The position numbers were made by a program, and so were the translations under genes. The notes below the pieces were generated by a model. The model ran no database searches. It worked only from the letters and a program-made list of their open reading frames with translations, and was not told the origin of the DNA. A DNA stretch of 64,000 nt from Siphonodentalium dalli. Lineage: Eukaryota; Mollusca; Scaphopoda; Gadilida; Siphonodentaliidae. Below are positions 22,872-35,660 of this stretch, in pieces; position 1 is the first letter of the stretch, and every line of letters begins with the position of its first letter. The stretch covers positions 167,219,107-167,283,106 of the forward strand of contig CP136061.1 in the NCBI GenBank assembly GCA_032622095.1. The letters are read 5' to 3'.

Positions 22872-23347
22872 GACAGATCAAAATAAAAAGTACCTTTGAT
22901 TCAAAAGATAGTTCCATTTTACTCGAAAACATGGTCCAAACCGGAAAAGTTAATTTTTGCCGATTTTGAAGTCAAGTTTGTGATAGCAAAATCCAATATT
23001 TCTGGTAATGTCAGTGGTTACAATAGTAACAATTAACCAAGATGCATCAGCAATGTTAGTATTCAATGTACAGAAGGCATATTAGTCAATTTTATTCATC
23101 AACCACTTCTTGTAGACGATTGCAGGGCACGCTTGGGCAATATCTACCATTTTCCATAGATTGGCCGCCATTTTGGCAGCCATTTTGAGTAACCAGTGAT
23201 GTACTGATTATCGGCTATCGGATCGTGCTGATATGTGGTATCGGCAAAATATCAGTATTGATCAACAAAATTTAGTCTCCCGACCAATATCGTGTCATGT
23301 CATGTCATTTGTGAACATTGTGGCACCAATTCCTACATTAATATTAA
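22872..23347. other. Spacer with one ATGGCGGCC-type motif cluster
   Basis: The pair ggccgccattttggcagccatttt lies near 23163. Nothing else is recognised. Confidence 0.35.
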
Positions 23348-23969
23348 ATGAAAGTGTCAATGACACTGTAGCTCAACTTAGGTAGGGGAATAATTTAATG
23401 GTCGACAGTAAATGGAGGAATAGGAAAAGTGCTAATTGAAATGTCTAAGTAAGACTAGATGTTCATGTCAATATCAACATTCATAACAGGTTTCATAATG
23501 ATCGGATCAGGGATGTGGTGATTATGGTGTGACAAAGGATTTATTGATGCAAAGAGTAAATTCTAAAATGGCCACCGGCAGCCATGTTTTTTTCCGAATT
23601 ACCCCAAAATGACTTGTTCCCATCTACAGCCTTTACAAATCTCATAATGATCTGATCAAAGGTATGACCTGTAGCCTGTGCCAATGGATTTATTCATGCA
23701 AAGAGTAAAATCCAATATGGCTGCTGGCGGACATGTTTTTTAGCCAAACGACCCCAAAATGACTCGTTCCCATCTACATGTTAATATTAACATCCATGAT
23801 AAATATCATGATGATCAGACAAACAGTATGTCCTGTAGCCCGTGCCAATGGATTGAATTTTTAAATCCAAGATGGCTGCCAGCGGCCATGTTTTTTGGCC
23901 GTATGACCCCAAAATGACTCGTTCCCATATACATGTCAATATCAATATTCATGACAAATTTCATAAAGG
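23348..23969 (+). mobile_element. Pearl-type element, copy C, 5' part
   Basis: It starts ATGAAAGTGTCAATGACAC after attaa. The first ~350 bp match copy B almost base for base. It includes core units near 23550, 23710 and 23865. It is interrupted by LINE2 after TAAAGG (23964-23969) and resumes at 28660. Confidence 0.75.
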
Positions 23970-26900
23970 AGCCAATATCCAGAATTTTCATTACGAGAAA
24001 CGCATTAATGCCTGTTGGATAAATCATGTTTGTCACATAATTATTGTTAGTCTTCAATCTTTCTACGCACACGGTATTAAAAGATAATTATTACTTCCTC
24101 AAATCTTCTGACATTCACCTACTAGCTGCATCCGCAACATTTACACATATCATCGAATATAACTGATTGAATTTTATATTCCAATTGAGAAGTTTCTTAA
24201 TGCACATAATATGATAAACAACAATTTCTGTATACATCAGTCCAGAGAAACAGGTCTTACACGCATCCTCCTGTCACGCTTCACTTCACTGGTCCGAGAC
24301 GCAGGATAAATTCGTGCACCAGGTGATGAAACCAATCATAATATTTACGACCGATGGGCACATCATCATTATGGACAGATACAGTAAGCGCCAGAACTGA
24401 CAATTTTCAATATATTCAACAACGTTTAGACCAAATTATATAAACCAGTGGTGTGACTTGTAATAGTGATAAATGCATGGCAATATATATATATGTGTGT
24501 GTTAAAGTGAGACTCCTTTTTCTAAACGACTGGAATTGACATATTGTTCATGTCAGAGGTGGCCTGTGTGCACCCCTGTCTCCACTGTTTGTTCTCATCG
24601 CTGTCTGGCTGTCAACATGCCTCCATCCGTCTGTACATGTTGTGGTTGGGGTGATAATGCGGATACCTAATAATGGTTATTGATCACCATGTATACACAC
24701 CGTTTACATATACCGTTGTATGTATATTTTTTTGTAGGAATATAGATCTATACATTTTATGCACCTGTGACTAATATATGTATACCAGCCTATTCATCTT
24801 TGTTAGTAATTATTCATCTATATAAATTGTATTTGACAAAATATATTGACATCATATATGCTATATTTATATTAACATCAGCATTTATTGATACAATTCC
24901 ACCAAAGAACTTGAATTCAAGTTTAGCAAAAATGATATTCGTATTAATTTCCACGCATACATATCGATCTTCCGCACGACAACATAAACATATGGCGATA
25001 CCAAGGCGCACATTACAGCAATTTAGAAATTTCCACAATGTCTGCAAATAGAATAACTTTGAGTGAGGTTCGGGATACACAGGCACATGATTTCGCGGCG
25101 AAATGGTCTCAATTAGAAGGAGATGAATTCAATCCCGATAGCATCCAACTTTGGAATCAAAATACATGTCAATATTTTTCGCCTATACAGGGTAAAAAGA
25201 TGCTATCAAATAATATAAAATTCTCTATCTTCGGCCTAAATTGCAGAAGCCTTAACGCAAATTACGGAGATCTAAAAAATCTACTTTGTGACTTGAAAAC
25301 AGAAGAAAATTTGTTTGATGTTATTGCCCTAACAGAAATATTCAAAGTGCATAGTCCCTCAGATTTTTCACTTCCGGGATATCACCCCTTAGAATTCAAA
25401 TCTCGACCTGACGGCGACGATGCCAGAGGCGGCGTTGGCATTTATATAAAGGAAAATCTTCAATATAAACCCAGACCAGATTTAACAGTATTTATACCAC
25501 ATGTAATAGAAACATTATTTATAGAAATAAACAGAGGAGCGAACGATAATTATATAGTAGGATGTATGTATAGACCGAACACAGCACCAAAGGCCGACTT
25601 GGACAAATTTATGTTGAAATTCGATAATATATTAGAACAAGTGAACAATACCAAGTCTTACATAATAGGAGACCTCAACATCGACCTCTTAAATTTTGAT
25701 ACGCATCAAAAAACTAACGATTTTATAAACAATGTCTTCACGTGTCTTCGTGCCCATGATAACGAAACCGACAAGAATGACTGAGCACTCTGCTACCCTA
25801 ATTGATCACATCTATACCAACAAAGTACAAGTTGGTCATCAAACAGGGATAATTACTTGCGACATCTCCGATCATTTCGGCATATTCCTATCTGAATCAA
25901 ACAAACACAAACCCATAAACCCCCCTCATAAAAAAGTCACGTACAGGAGCTACAACACTAACAATGTCAATATTTTCAAAAACTTGTTAAAATCATGTAA
26001 ATTCGACTCAGTTCTCGGTTGTAACTCCCCTGATAAGGCATATGAATTATTTTTAGACATATATATGAACGCACATGATCTAGCCTTTCCTCTCATAACA
26101 CGAAATGTACCCAAAAAATATATAAAACGCGAACCATGGATGACATCTGGACTCATTAAATCCTCTATTACTAAGCAAGAATTATACTCTAATAAACTGA
26201 AGGCACCTTCAGAAACAAATAAAATCGCCTTTTTAAATTATCGTCAATTATACAATAAACTAATAAGGAAATGTAAAAATAATTATTACTGCGATAGCCT
26301 AGAAAAAAATAAGAATGATATAAAAAACACATGGAAAATTCTTAAAAACGCAATCAATAAAAATCAAAAATCATGTAACTACCCTCAGACATTTAATGAT
26401 AATGATACAGAGCTATCTGACCCGAACATAATAGCCGAAAAATTCAATGACTACTTTTCAAAATCGGTCGAAACACCAGCAACTCCATACACACTGAAAA
26501 CGATGCAAATTTCACTGATTATCTTCAAGACAGGCAAATAAACGCACTCGAAATCGAACCTACATCGATACAGGAAATAATATTGACATGCTATACTATG
26601 AAAGGGAAAATGAGCAAAGATTACAACGGCATATCGACCGCACTTATGAAAGAGAGTATCTTCACAATAGCCACACCACTTAAGCATATATTTAATCTAT
26701 CGTTCGAACAGGGAATATTCCCAGCTAAAATGAAAGTTTCCAAAGTAGTCCCCATTCCTAAAATAAATAACTCAAAGGAAATAACAAACTACCGCCCAAT
26801 CAGTATCCTGCCATCGTTCTCTAAACTACTTGAAAAAATAATGCAAAAACGACTAGTAGATTTTCTAAATGAACATGAAATCTTGTATAAACACCAATAT

Positions 26901-28659
26901 GGATTTAGAGCAAATCACTCAACTTTTCACCCGATTTTGCACCTTCTAGACCATCTCGTTAAAAATAATGATAAACCGACACGGGATTCCACCTTAGCTG
27001 TATTTATTGATTTATCTAAAGCATTCGATACGATCGACTACGACATACTGATATCGAAACTGGAACACTATGGCATCAGGGGTGTAGCAATGTCATGGTT
27101 CCATAGTTATTTGAATGAGCGGAGGCAATACGTTGAATATGGTGGGACTACTTCTAACCTTATGAACACTTCCTGTGGGGTCCCACAAGGCTCAATTCTT
27201 GGGCCGATTATTTTCTTAATATACGTGAATGATATGGTAAATTCTACAACAATAGACATTTTATCGTATGCCGATGACACAACACTGTTTACAAGCGGTA
27301 AAGATGGCGAACTAGTACAAAGTTACGTCAACAATGAATTAGCCAATGTATCAGACTGGTGCTGCTGTAATAAACTCTCAATTAATATTAATAAAAGCAA
27401 CTACATGCTTTTACACCCCCAAAACAATGATCAAAAGTGGAATACTTTGAAATTAAAGCTAAATAACACTCAATTGAACCGAATAGGGAATCTTGGACAT
27501 GAATCATCGGCAAAATTTCTAGGTATTCACATTGATGAGAACTTGACATTCAAAAAGCACATATCCATAATCTGCTCAAAATTATCACATGCAATCTACT
27601 GCATCAATAAGGTGAAACATTTTTTCCCAAGTAAAGCATTGAAAACATTGTACTATGCACTGATTCAAAGCCACTTAGTTTATGGAATCCAAATATGGGG
27701 TCATGTTCCGGAAGTCAAGAAAATATTCCTATTACAAAAAAGAGCAATGCGTATAATATGCAATAAGAAGTATAGGAGTCACACAGATCCACTCTTTAAA
27801 AGAGAGAATATCTTGAAAATATATGACTTACACACCCTCAATTCCTCCATTTTCATGCATGACTGGTGTTATAACCACCTGCCTGCGTCTTTTGGAATTA
27901 TGTACAATAAACGAGCAAAATCAACACCAAGACACCCGAATCCCGTACTGTTAGAACTACCTAGAACTGACTGGTCAGGTAAATTGCCACACCACGCCTA
28001 CCCCACAACATGGAACAACATGGAAAAAGACTATACATCTTACCAAAGCAGGCACACGTTGAAGAAGCGCTTACAGATAGCAATGCTTAGAAATTACCAA
28101 GAAAATGTATGCTGTAAAAACAAAGGATGCCCCGACTGTGCTCTATAAATAATATGAATATTCATTGTAAAACTCGATGCAAAATCACAATTGTTCTCGA
28201 CACTAACATACATATAAACATTACATATATGTAATAGTGTTAATTTGATTATCCAAACACCTCACTCAACAAACAAAACAAAAAAAGACTTTCCAGCGAT
28301 ATATATAGATAATTCCTATCTTACTTACTTAACTAAAGACGGCGGTATCTTACAATTCGTCTGGATTGTCTCACAACCACACCAATACTTGTCTGTGATA
28401 TGCCCCAAAACTAGTTTCTAGTTAGTTTCATACACGAGAATACATGTAGTCTGTACGTATGCGTGGATAAAAAAAATACAAGCCTTCTATATATATGCAA
28501 ATAATTATAGTGATACTTGTTTTAGGGGGTAGCAGGAAGACAGCCCGATAGGGCTAGGCTATATAACCCCCAACAATATATACAGCATTTATATTATTAT
28601 ATGTTACTGTCATTGTATTATTCATGTGTATATTGTAAATAAATTATCCTATCCTATCC
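23970..28659 (+). mobile_element. Full-length CR1/jockey-type LINE (LINE2)
   Basis: The 4690-bp element is flanked by a 6-bp target duplication TAAAGG (23964-23969 and 28660-28665) inside pearl copy C. It has a ~1.07-kb 5' UTR, one long endonuclease-RT reading frame and a ~0.5-kb 3' UTR ending in a short tatcc repeat rather than poly(A). A short tandem 3' tail is usual for CR1, L2 and related clades. The exact clade is not assigned. Confidence 0.82.
25038..28148 (+). pseudogene. LINE2 endonuclease-reverse transcriptase ORF (two frameshifts)
   Basis: The reading begins at 25038 (MSANRITLSEVRD). Endonuclease motifs are LNCRSLNANY, DVIALTEIF, GGVGIYIKEN, GCMYRPNT, IIGDLNIDLL, LIDHIYTN and CDISDHFGIF. 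RT motifs are NYRPISILPSFSKLLEKI, the QYGFRANHST motif, motif A FIDLSKAFDTIDYDIL, motif B GVPQGSILGPIIF and motif C SYADDTTLF. The C-terminus has VYGIQIWG and ends in a Cys-rich CCKNKGCPDC. Frameshifts near 25735-25780 and 26490-26540 break it into three frames. The rest is open, indicating a fairly young copy. Confidence 0.85.
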
Positions 28660-30172
28660 TAAAGGTCAGACCAAAGGTACGACCTGTAACCCGCGCCAAA
28701 GGATTTAGTCATTGAAAGAGAAAAATCCAAGATGGCTGCTGGCGGTCATGTTTTTTGGCCGAACGACCCCAAAATCACTCGTTCCCATCGACATGTCATT
28801 GTTAACATCCATGACAAATTTCATGAAGTTCTGATCAAAACTACGACCTGTAGCCTGCGCCAAAGGATTTAGTCATGCAAAGAGTAAAATCCAAGATGGC
28901 TGCCAGCGGCCATGTTTTTTTGGCCGTATGACCCCAAAATGACTCGTTCCCATATACATGTCAATATCAATATTCATGACAAATTTCATAAAGGTCAGAC
29001 CAAAGGTACGACCTGTAACCCGCGACAAAGGATTTAGTCATGCAAAGAGTAAAATCCAAGATGGCTGCAGGCGGCCATGTTTTTTGGCGGAACGACCCCA
29101 AAATCACTCGTTCCCATCTACATGTCATTGTTTACATCCATGACAAATTTCATGAAGTTCTGACCAAAGCTACAACCTGTAGCCCGCGCCAAAGAATTTA
29201 GTCATGCAAATAGTAAAATCCAAGATGGCTGCTGGCGGCCATGTTTTTTGGCTGAACGACCCCAAAATGACTCGTTCCCATCTACATGTCAATATTAACA
29301 TCCATGACAAATTTCATAATGATCAGACGAACAGTACGACCTGTAGCCCGCGCCAATGGATTGAATTTTGAAATCCAAAATGGCCACCAGCGGCCATGTT
29401 TTTCGGCAGAATGAACCCAAAATGACTCGTTCCCATCTACATGTCAATGTCAACATTCATGACAAAATTCATAAAGATCAGACCATAGGTACGACCTGTA
29501 GTCCGCGCCAAAGGATTTAGTCATGCAAAGAGTAAAATCCATGATGGCTGCTGGCGGCCATGTTTTTTGGCCGAACAACCCCAAAATCACTCGTTCCCAT
29601 CTACATGTCATTGTTAACATCCATGACAAATTTCATGAAGTTCTGATCAAAACTACGACCTGTAGCCTGCGCCAAAGGATTTAGTCATGCAAAGAGTAAA
29701 ATCCAAGATGGCTGCCAGCGGCCATGTTTTTTGGCCGAACGACCCCAAAATGACTCGTTCCCATCTACATGTCAATATTAACATCCATGACAAATTTCAT
29801 AATGATCAGACGAACAGTACGACCTGTAGCCCACGCCAATGGATTGAATTTTGAAATCCAAAATGGCCACCAGCGGCCATGTTTTTTGGCAGAATGAACC
29901 CAAAATGACTCGTTCCCATCTACATGTCAATGTTAACATTCATGACAAATTTCATAAAGATCAGACCAAAGGTACGACCTGTAGCCCGCGCCAAAGGATT
30001 TACTCATGCAAAGAGTAAAATCCAAGATGGCTGCTGGCGGCCATATTTTTTGGCCGAACAACCCCAAAATCACTCGTTCCCATCTACATGTCATTGTTAA
30101 CATCCATGACAAATTTCATGATGATCAAACGAACAGTACGACCTGTAGCCCGCGCCAATGGAAATTATAATT
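28660..30172 (+). mobile_element. Pearl-type element, copy C, 3' part (lacks terminus)
   Basis: About nine core units resume at TAAAGGTCAGACC, with the same order and variants as copy B from 13973. For example, the 61-codon translations at 14271 and 28958 are identical. It stops at ccaatggaaatt near 30172 without the cacacg microsatellite or H1 hairpin, so the 3' end is deleted. Confidence 0.72.
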
Positions 30173-30352
30173 TGTTGACAAGCCAGACTGCTTAGAACAT
30201 ACATGTATGGGATTCCATCTCATATTTAAATTATACTTTAATTACTATCCCCCCATTCTCCTCTATTTATCAAACATGGACAGATAAGATCATATCTGAC
30301 CTGTGTAATAAGGAATGCTTATATTGTTAGGTACATGTACATGCAAGATTAA

Positions 30353-31900
30353 AAGGGAACTGTTAATAAAACTTTTTGTTCAGTAAAATAAACTATACCA
30401 GTGTCATAATGTAGAATTAAGGTTACTAAAAACGAATCATATTCGAAAACACCAACTTATAGCGTAAAAATCGAGATTTTAATGCCTTTTTGACGTCGAA
30501 AATAATAAGGAAAAACTAAAAAGCCACTCGCCAGTTTTATGTGCACAAAGAAGCGTGACGTCAATGTGGGAACGCAACTTTTTTTCGGATGATGGAATAA
30601 GACGTAAACATGTCCACGTGTTTTCTCATTTGTTTTGTTAATGGCGACTTACGATACAAATCTACTATTTTCAACAATTTGGACATTTAGAAAGTATTGA
30701 TGACTGAAGTGTGTAATCATATAATATCACGGAGTTCTGCTTGGACTATACGTTGGACGCTGTTTTGCGAATTTTTGATGGATATTGTGAATTGGATTTT
30801 CGATTCTGGACAGTCACAGTGCCGAGGTTGACGTTTCACAATTGAAACAAATTGACACTTTTATTGACAGATTTATGTTTTAGAGGAATGTTTATCAACC
30901 AAGAATCAAAATTATTGGACTGTAATGTGCATAGAACAGTTGTCTGCAGTTTTCAACACATTATTGGTGGAAAAAGATTCTAAAACTACGATGGCAATTT
31001 GGGAAGTAAATCACCTATTTTCGATGTTTTTTTCCGATGGTAATCCGACGTGGGCCGTATTCAACAATGCCAGCAAGGAGCTGATGCTGAACTCTTCCAA
31101 TTTGATGATTATTTATTATAATTAATAAATATTTATTTTAACCATTTCGCTTGTATATATATATCTCCAAAATCAGTTGGACAAGTGTAGGTGAACAACC
31201 GATATACATTGTACATACAATAATAGCCTGATCGAGTTAAAATAGATTCATTGATCGGTCTTCCTGGCACATTGCTCACTGTTGTATTGTAAGAGGGGAA
31301 ACCTCTAAATTTCTTGAACATTGTTTAAGAATTTGTAGATGTTTATATTGAATATTCTCAGTAAATAATTATTCTGTTTGTTTCAAAAGAAATCAGAATA
31401 ATTGTTATTGTTTGCAAGTACTAGTATTGGTTGAAAGATAATTATAGAACAGTTTAGATTGACTCCCCTCTTACCGGATGCATGCTGACTGTGGAAGACC
31501 GATCGGTCTATTTAAGCACTTCCGGGCTATTATAGATCACTCGGTGATTCACCCAGGTTCGTTGGATGGCTCAAACGATGTTTCCTAAGAAATTTATATA
31601 TGCCCTTAATTTGAACCACACAGTTGATTGTTTCGTACCATATTTTTTGTCATTTCACACCATATACATTTGTATGTTTCGTTGGTTCCCACAAATGGTA
31701 ATTGGTCATGCATATGCAGCGTACCATGTGAAAAATTATTTTAATTTTGTTAACTTAATGAAAGCGAACATGTTTACGATTTAAAGTTACGTGATGATGA
31801 CAACCCGACAATTACATGTAAACATATTTCTTTCTTTTTTTGCGAAAAAAAATTAACAAATTGAAATTGTGGCAACAAAGTTAAAGATACATAATCCGAA
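30353..31900 (+). other. Left part of the 7.2-kb element
   Basis: AT-rich sequence with small open frames (30925-31125 plus, 31133-31321 minus, 31566-31784 plus), none with a recognisable domain. The 66-codon frame at 30925 starts after ttggactgtaatgtgc and could be a short exon, but this is not supportable from one sequence. Confidence 0.25.
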
Positions 31901-32036
31901 TTAACGCTTGCATATTACTATTTCCTTGGCTTCGGGTGTAAACATATTTGTTTCGAGTCGAGGAACCCACCCGTGTTGAACAAAATGTTGATAAATAACA
32001 GGTTTTGGGCAATTGTTTACTATTGTTGACTGGTTA

Positions 32037-32860
32037 CAAGGGGGGGGGGGGCGGAAAAAAACTGCAGACCCAGGGTGGAAAAAACTGTTTTATTCGGTGT
32101 GGGTACCCCCCCCCCCCCCCCCCCCCCCAGAAAAATCAAATCTACCCCAGCCGGTCAACAACTCGTCTCGGTTTGACCGGAAACCGAAAAAAACACCGGA
32201 GCATACAATTCACGAGAAGGTGCTTGGTAACTTAGTTTAGATTATTATGACTAAAATGGTCATTGTCTACCAGTAGAATGCAGATTTGTACCTCGTGATG
32301 TCATGACATGACATGTATATTGGTGATCGCAACGCTATGTATGCACTTTAAAAAATGACAACTAGTCATTACCTCGACTTTGAAAAAGATGCAAATGAGA
32401 TGAGTGAGATACCAGCATATAACTGTGTTCTGATACCATTGGAGGAGAAATTGTTTAATACATGGGATAGTTCTGCAGTAAAAATTTGCCAGATAAGCGA
32501 TCGCAGGGTAGAATTCTGCATTCGACTGGTAGACACTGACATAATCGGCATTTATTAAGAGGGTTAATGGGGTCAATATCACATGTAAACCAAGACAGTG
32601 GTTATCCAAAACTGTTTGATGTGGATTGTACTACTCATGTATATATGATTTGGATATTAAGGTTAATCCATATTCTATAAAATGGGAGAAAATTGAAGTT
32701 GTGAGTCTGAAAATACATATTTGGAAAAAATTACATGCAAATTTTTTCCGACAACCCTCCCCCCTAAATGAATAAGGTGTAAATTTTTTACGCCTAGGTA
32801 CCCCCCCCACCCCCCAGTACGTTGTGTCCCGCAGTTTTTTTCCGCCCCCCCCCCCCCCTG
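32037..32860. mobile_element. hAT-type MITE with G/C tracts
   Basis: It is 824 bp, flanked by the direct repeat CTGGTTA (32030-32036 and 32861-32867). The ends are CAAGGGGG..GCGGAAAAAAACTGC and its complement. The CA(A/G)GGG start and 7-8-bp duplication fit hAT. It contains poly-G and poly-C tracts near 32041, 32107 and 32846. The related sequence at 11427 provides an uninterrupted version. The proline-rich frames here are translated C-tracts. Confidence 0.65.
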
Positions 32861-33079
32861 CTGGTTAGCATATTTTTTTTGGGCCATTAATCGATTCTGA
32901 TAACCGAAGCGGCATTTCAAAAAAAAATTTGTTTGTTCTATGGCACGAAATGTCCAGCAACCTATTGGCTGTTCAGTCCATTGCACATTATAATTTATTT
33001 CCAAATAAAGGTAATACTAAATATTAAAGCAGCGTTTAGTGTTAAGTTCAATCTTGAACTAATTGTACATGTGATATAG

Positions 33080-33243
33080 TCACAGGGGCTTGTTGTAAAG
33101 AAAACAAGTAAAATTGAGGGTGCCACTTTATCAAACATTATAAATGCATCCATATTCTATTGATATACATGTACATGTAATGCTTTACAAACGCATGTTT
33201 TTGTATATATATTTTTACTTGTTTTCTTAACAAGCCCCTGTGG
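33080..33243. repeat. Short inverted repeat (~32-bp arms)
   Basis: acaggggcttgttgtaaag..aaacaagtaaaa near 33082-33113 faces its complement at about 33210-33242. It is probably a small MITE. Confidence 0.6.
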
Positions 33244-33728
33244 CCTCAGTTTAAGTATAGGAAGCCATGACTTATCTGCGAAAGAGCTCTGGATCTCTTG
33301 TTCCCTCATTGTGTGACCACTGAAATCAGAGACGTGGCTAGATAGTCTCCCCATTGGGGAGGGGGTCCACCTTGATACCTGTATGTTACGACAGCACCCC
33401 TTGGAAGGAAGTTTCCTACTGATGGCTATATCGGTCCAAAATTTGTACGAATTTTTGCCCTGTACGGCTTGTTATCAAACTACATTTGTACATGTACTTA
33501 CCGTAGGTGAATATAACTTCAATTTGCCTTAAATTGAGTAATATAGTTTTAGGACATCACGGATCCGAGTAATATGGCTTTACAGCATGGCATAATTCTA
33601 TTTCACTGTTAAATAATGCATAGACAATGATTTTTTGTGATGTCACTCATTTGAAAGAGTTGTCCATACATGTAGTACACTGTTACTATTAAAGAGGCAA
33701 ACTAATTAATGTTATGGATAGGGTATTA

Positions 33729-34174
33729 CTTGGTTGGTTTGATATTATAGGCCTGATTTCAGCCCTCGGTAACCTCATTTCAGCCTTCGACCTTCGATGT
33801 CAGGCTGATAGTGATATGAGGTTACCTTAGGCTGATATCAGGCCTAATATCAAACCAACCAAGAAATGTCCTCTAATTATTATATAACTAGCAGGGTGAC
33901 CAGTCGTTGCCCAGGTTAATGCTCCCACTTTTTTACTCTGACCCCAATACCATCACTGTAGACATTTCTAACCTGCACCATTATGATGATTATCTTTCTC
34001 ATAAGAAATAACAAATTAATAGATATGTGTAGGGTATTACATGTACTTGGTTGGTTTGAATATATAGGCCTGATTTCAGACCCCTCGGTAACCTCATATC
34101 AGCCTTCGATGTCAGGCTGATTGCGATATGAGGTTACCTCAGGCCGATATTTGGTCTAATATAAAACCAACAAA
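33729..34174. repeat. Two tandem copies of a ~130-140-bp palindrome
   Basis: Copies at 33729-33870 and 34046-34174 have a ~317-bp period. Each is a hairpin opening with cttggttggttt and closing with the complement. Inside is taggcctgatttcag..ctcggtaacctcat facing its complement. Sequence after each copy is also shared (atgtaactagcagggt). Confidence 0.7.
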
Positions 34175-34879
34175 GTAATATCCTCTAAATATTATGTAAC
34201 TAGCAGGGTCGTTACCCATGTTAATGCAGTGTGGTATTGTTTTGCCCCTCCCACTTTTTGTCCCTTACCCCAATACCGTCAAGTGCTGTATACATTTCTA
34301 ATCTGCACAATTATGTTGATTCTCTTTCTCGTTAGAAATTGCCCCGGTTAGACCCCTTTGGAGCCATCTAGAAGGTCCCTCGTGAATTAATATAGAATAG
34401 ACATTCACAAATATAGGTATAGATAAAGATTTTTTAGGAAGTTCCCGGACCCCTGTGGTTGTAATTAGAATGCACTCAGAGATTCTGACTTCAAACTTGT
34501 GCCACCTTCTAATTTACATGTACCGGTATACTACCGGTAGTATTGCTTGATAAGTTGATAGACATGTGTTGATTTGATTTGGGTTGAAAGATTAGAAAAT
34601 CAGTGCCCCCCCCCCCCCCCCCCTCTCAAAATTATCATTTAAGGAATAATCTTGGTTTTTAATGTAATTACAGTTTAAAGATGGTCTATCTCTCCCTAAA
34701 CCAAGTTTTATATGCAGCAGTTTCCTGAAATATGTATGAAGTATCAAAAATAATAAATTTGAATTGAAAACCCCTGTCCGGAAATGCTTCTATCTGACAA
34801 TATTGATTTTATTTTATATTTTCTGGTATATTAGATACATACACATGTACAACTAATTTGGGACATTTTACAGCTCGCA

Positions 34880-35163
34880 AAAATGTTTGGAGTGTAGCAA
34901 GTGGGAGAACTCTATCTCAGATCGCCTGAAAGTTTTATGACATGACGGTTTGTTGTAAAAATAGTAACGAAAAATATGTCCCAATTGATAATCACATTAT
35001 ATAAGAAATTGAATGCCCTCATAGTGGTGAACATCTACATGTATACCAAATTTCATTGAGATCCAAGCAGTTATTAGCACTACTGTTCAAGTTATGCCCT
35101 GAACTCAGACGGATGGACAGACAGGTGCAAAACAGTATACCCCCTTTTTTAAAAAGGGGGTAT
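34880..35163 (+). repeat. Rolling-circle-type element, 3' hairpin family H4
   Basis: A core-like segment (accaaatttcattgagatcc..caagttatgccctgaactc) is followed by acggatggacagacagg and a strong hairpin ATACCCCC-TTTTTTAAAAA-GGGGGTAT at 35137-35163. The architecture matches H1, H2 and H3 elements with yet another terminus. The 5' end is undefined. Confidence 0.5.
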
Positions 35164-35419
35164 GAATATCGATAATTGATATAAGCATTTCCTGACATGT
35201 GTCTTCGACTCGATTTTATTATTTTATACCCTGGCAATTATAGAAAACATATTTACGAAGCTATAGATATAAACCCATCTTCAAATGCTGATCACAAACT
35301 GATATTAAATCAGTGTTTGTGATTCGGTATAAAGCCTTTAGACTCTACTGTTCAGACTTTTCTGTTTACAGCTACCGGTATAATCTTGTGTGCCAAATAC
35401 AACTGCAGGGTGGAATATT

Positions 35420-35660
35420 GCGGATGAAGATGGATAATTCTAAAATCAAGTGGTAATAATAACTTGATTTTAGAGTTATCCATCTTCATACGCAATTCTG
35501 ACCGAGACCACCTTTTTGACGACGTCTTTTTGGGCCACAAACAATAGAAATAATAAATTAAAAAATTGATATCTGATCACTCGGAGTGTTGATGAGTAGG
35601 TTCCTCGACTCGAATCAATATTTTTTACCCCCGAAGCCAAAGAAATAGTCATTTAGGAGC
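35420..35660 (-). repeat. Inverted copy of the 11090-11640 repeat
   Basis: It includes the complements of agatggataactctaaaatc and ttggcttcgggggtaaaaaa, with an extra small hairpin around 35425-35490 (agatggataattctaaaatc facing its complement). Confidence 0.55.

Noticed and set aside
32005-32240. Proline- and glycine-rich frames
   Set aside because: They are translations of poly-G and poly-C tracts in the hAT-type MITE.
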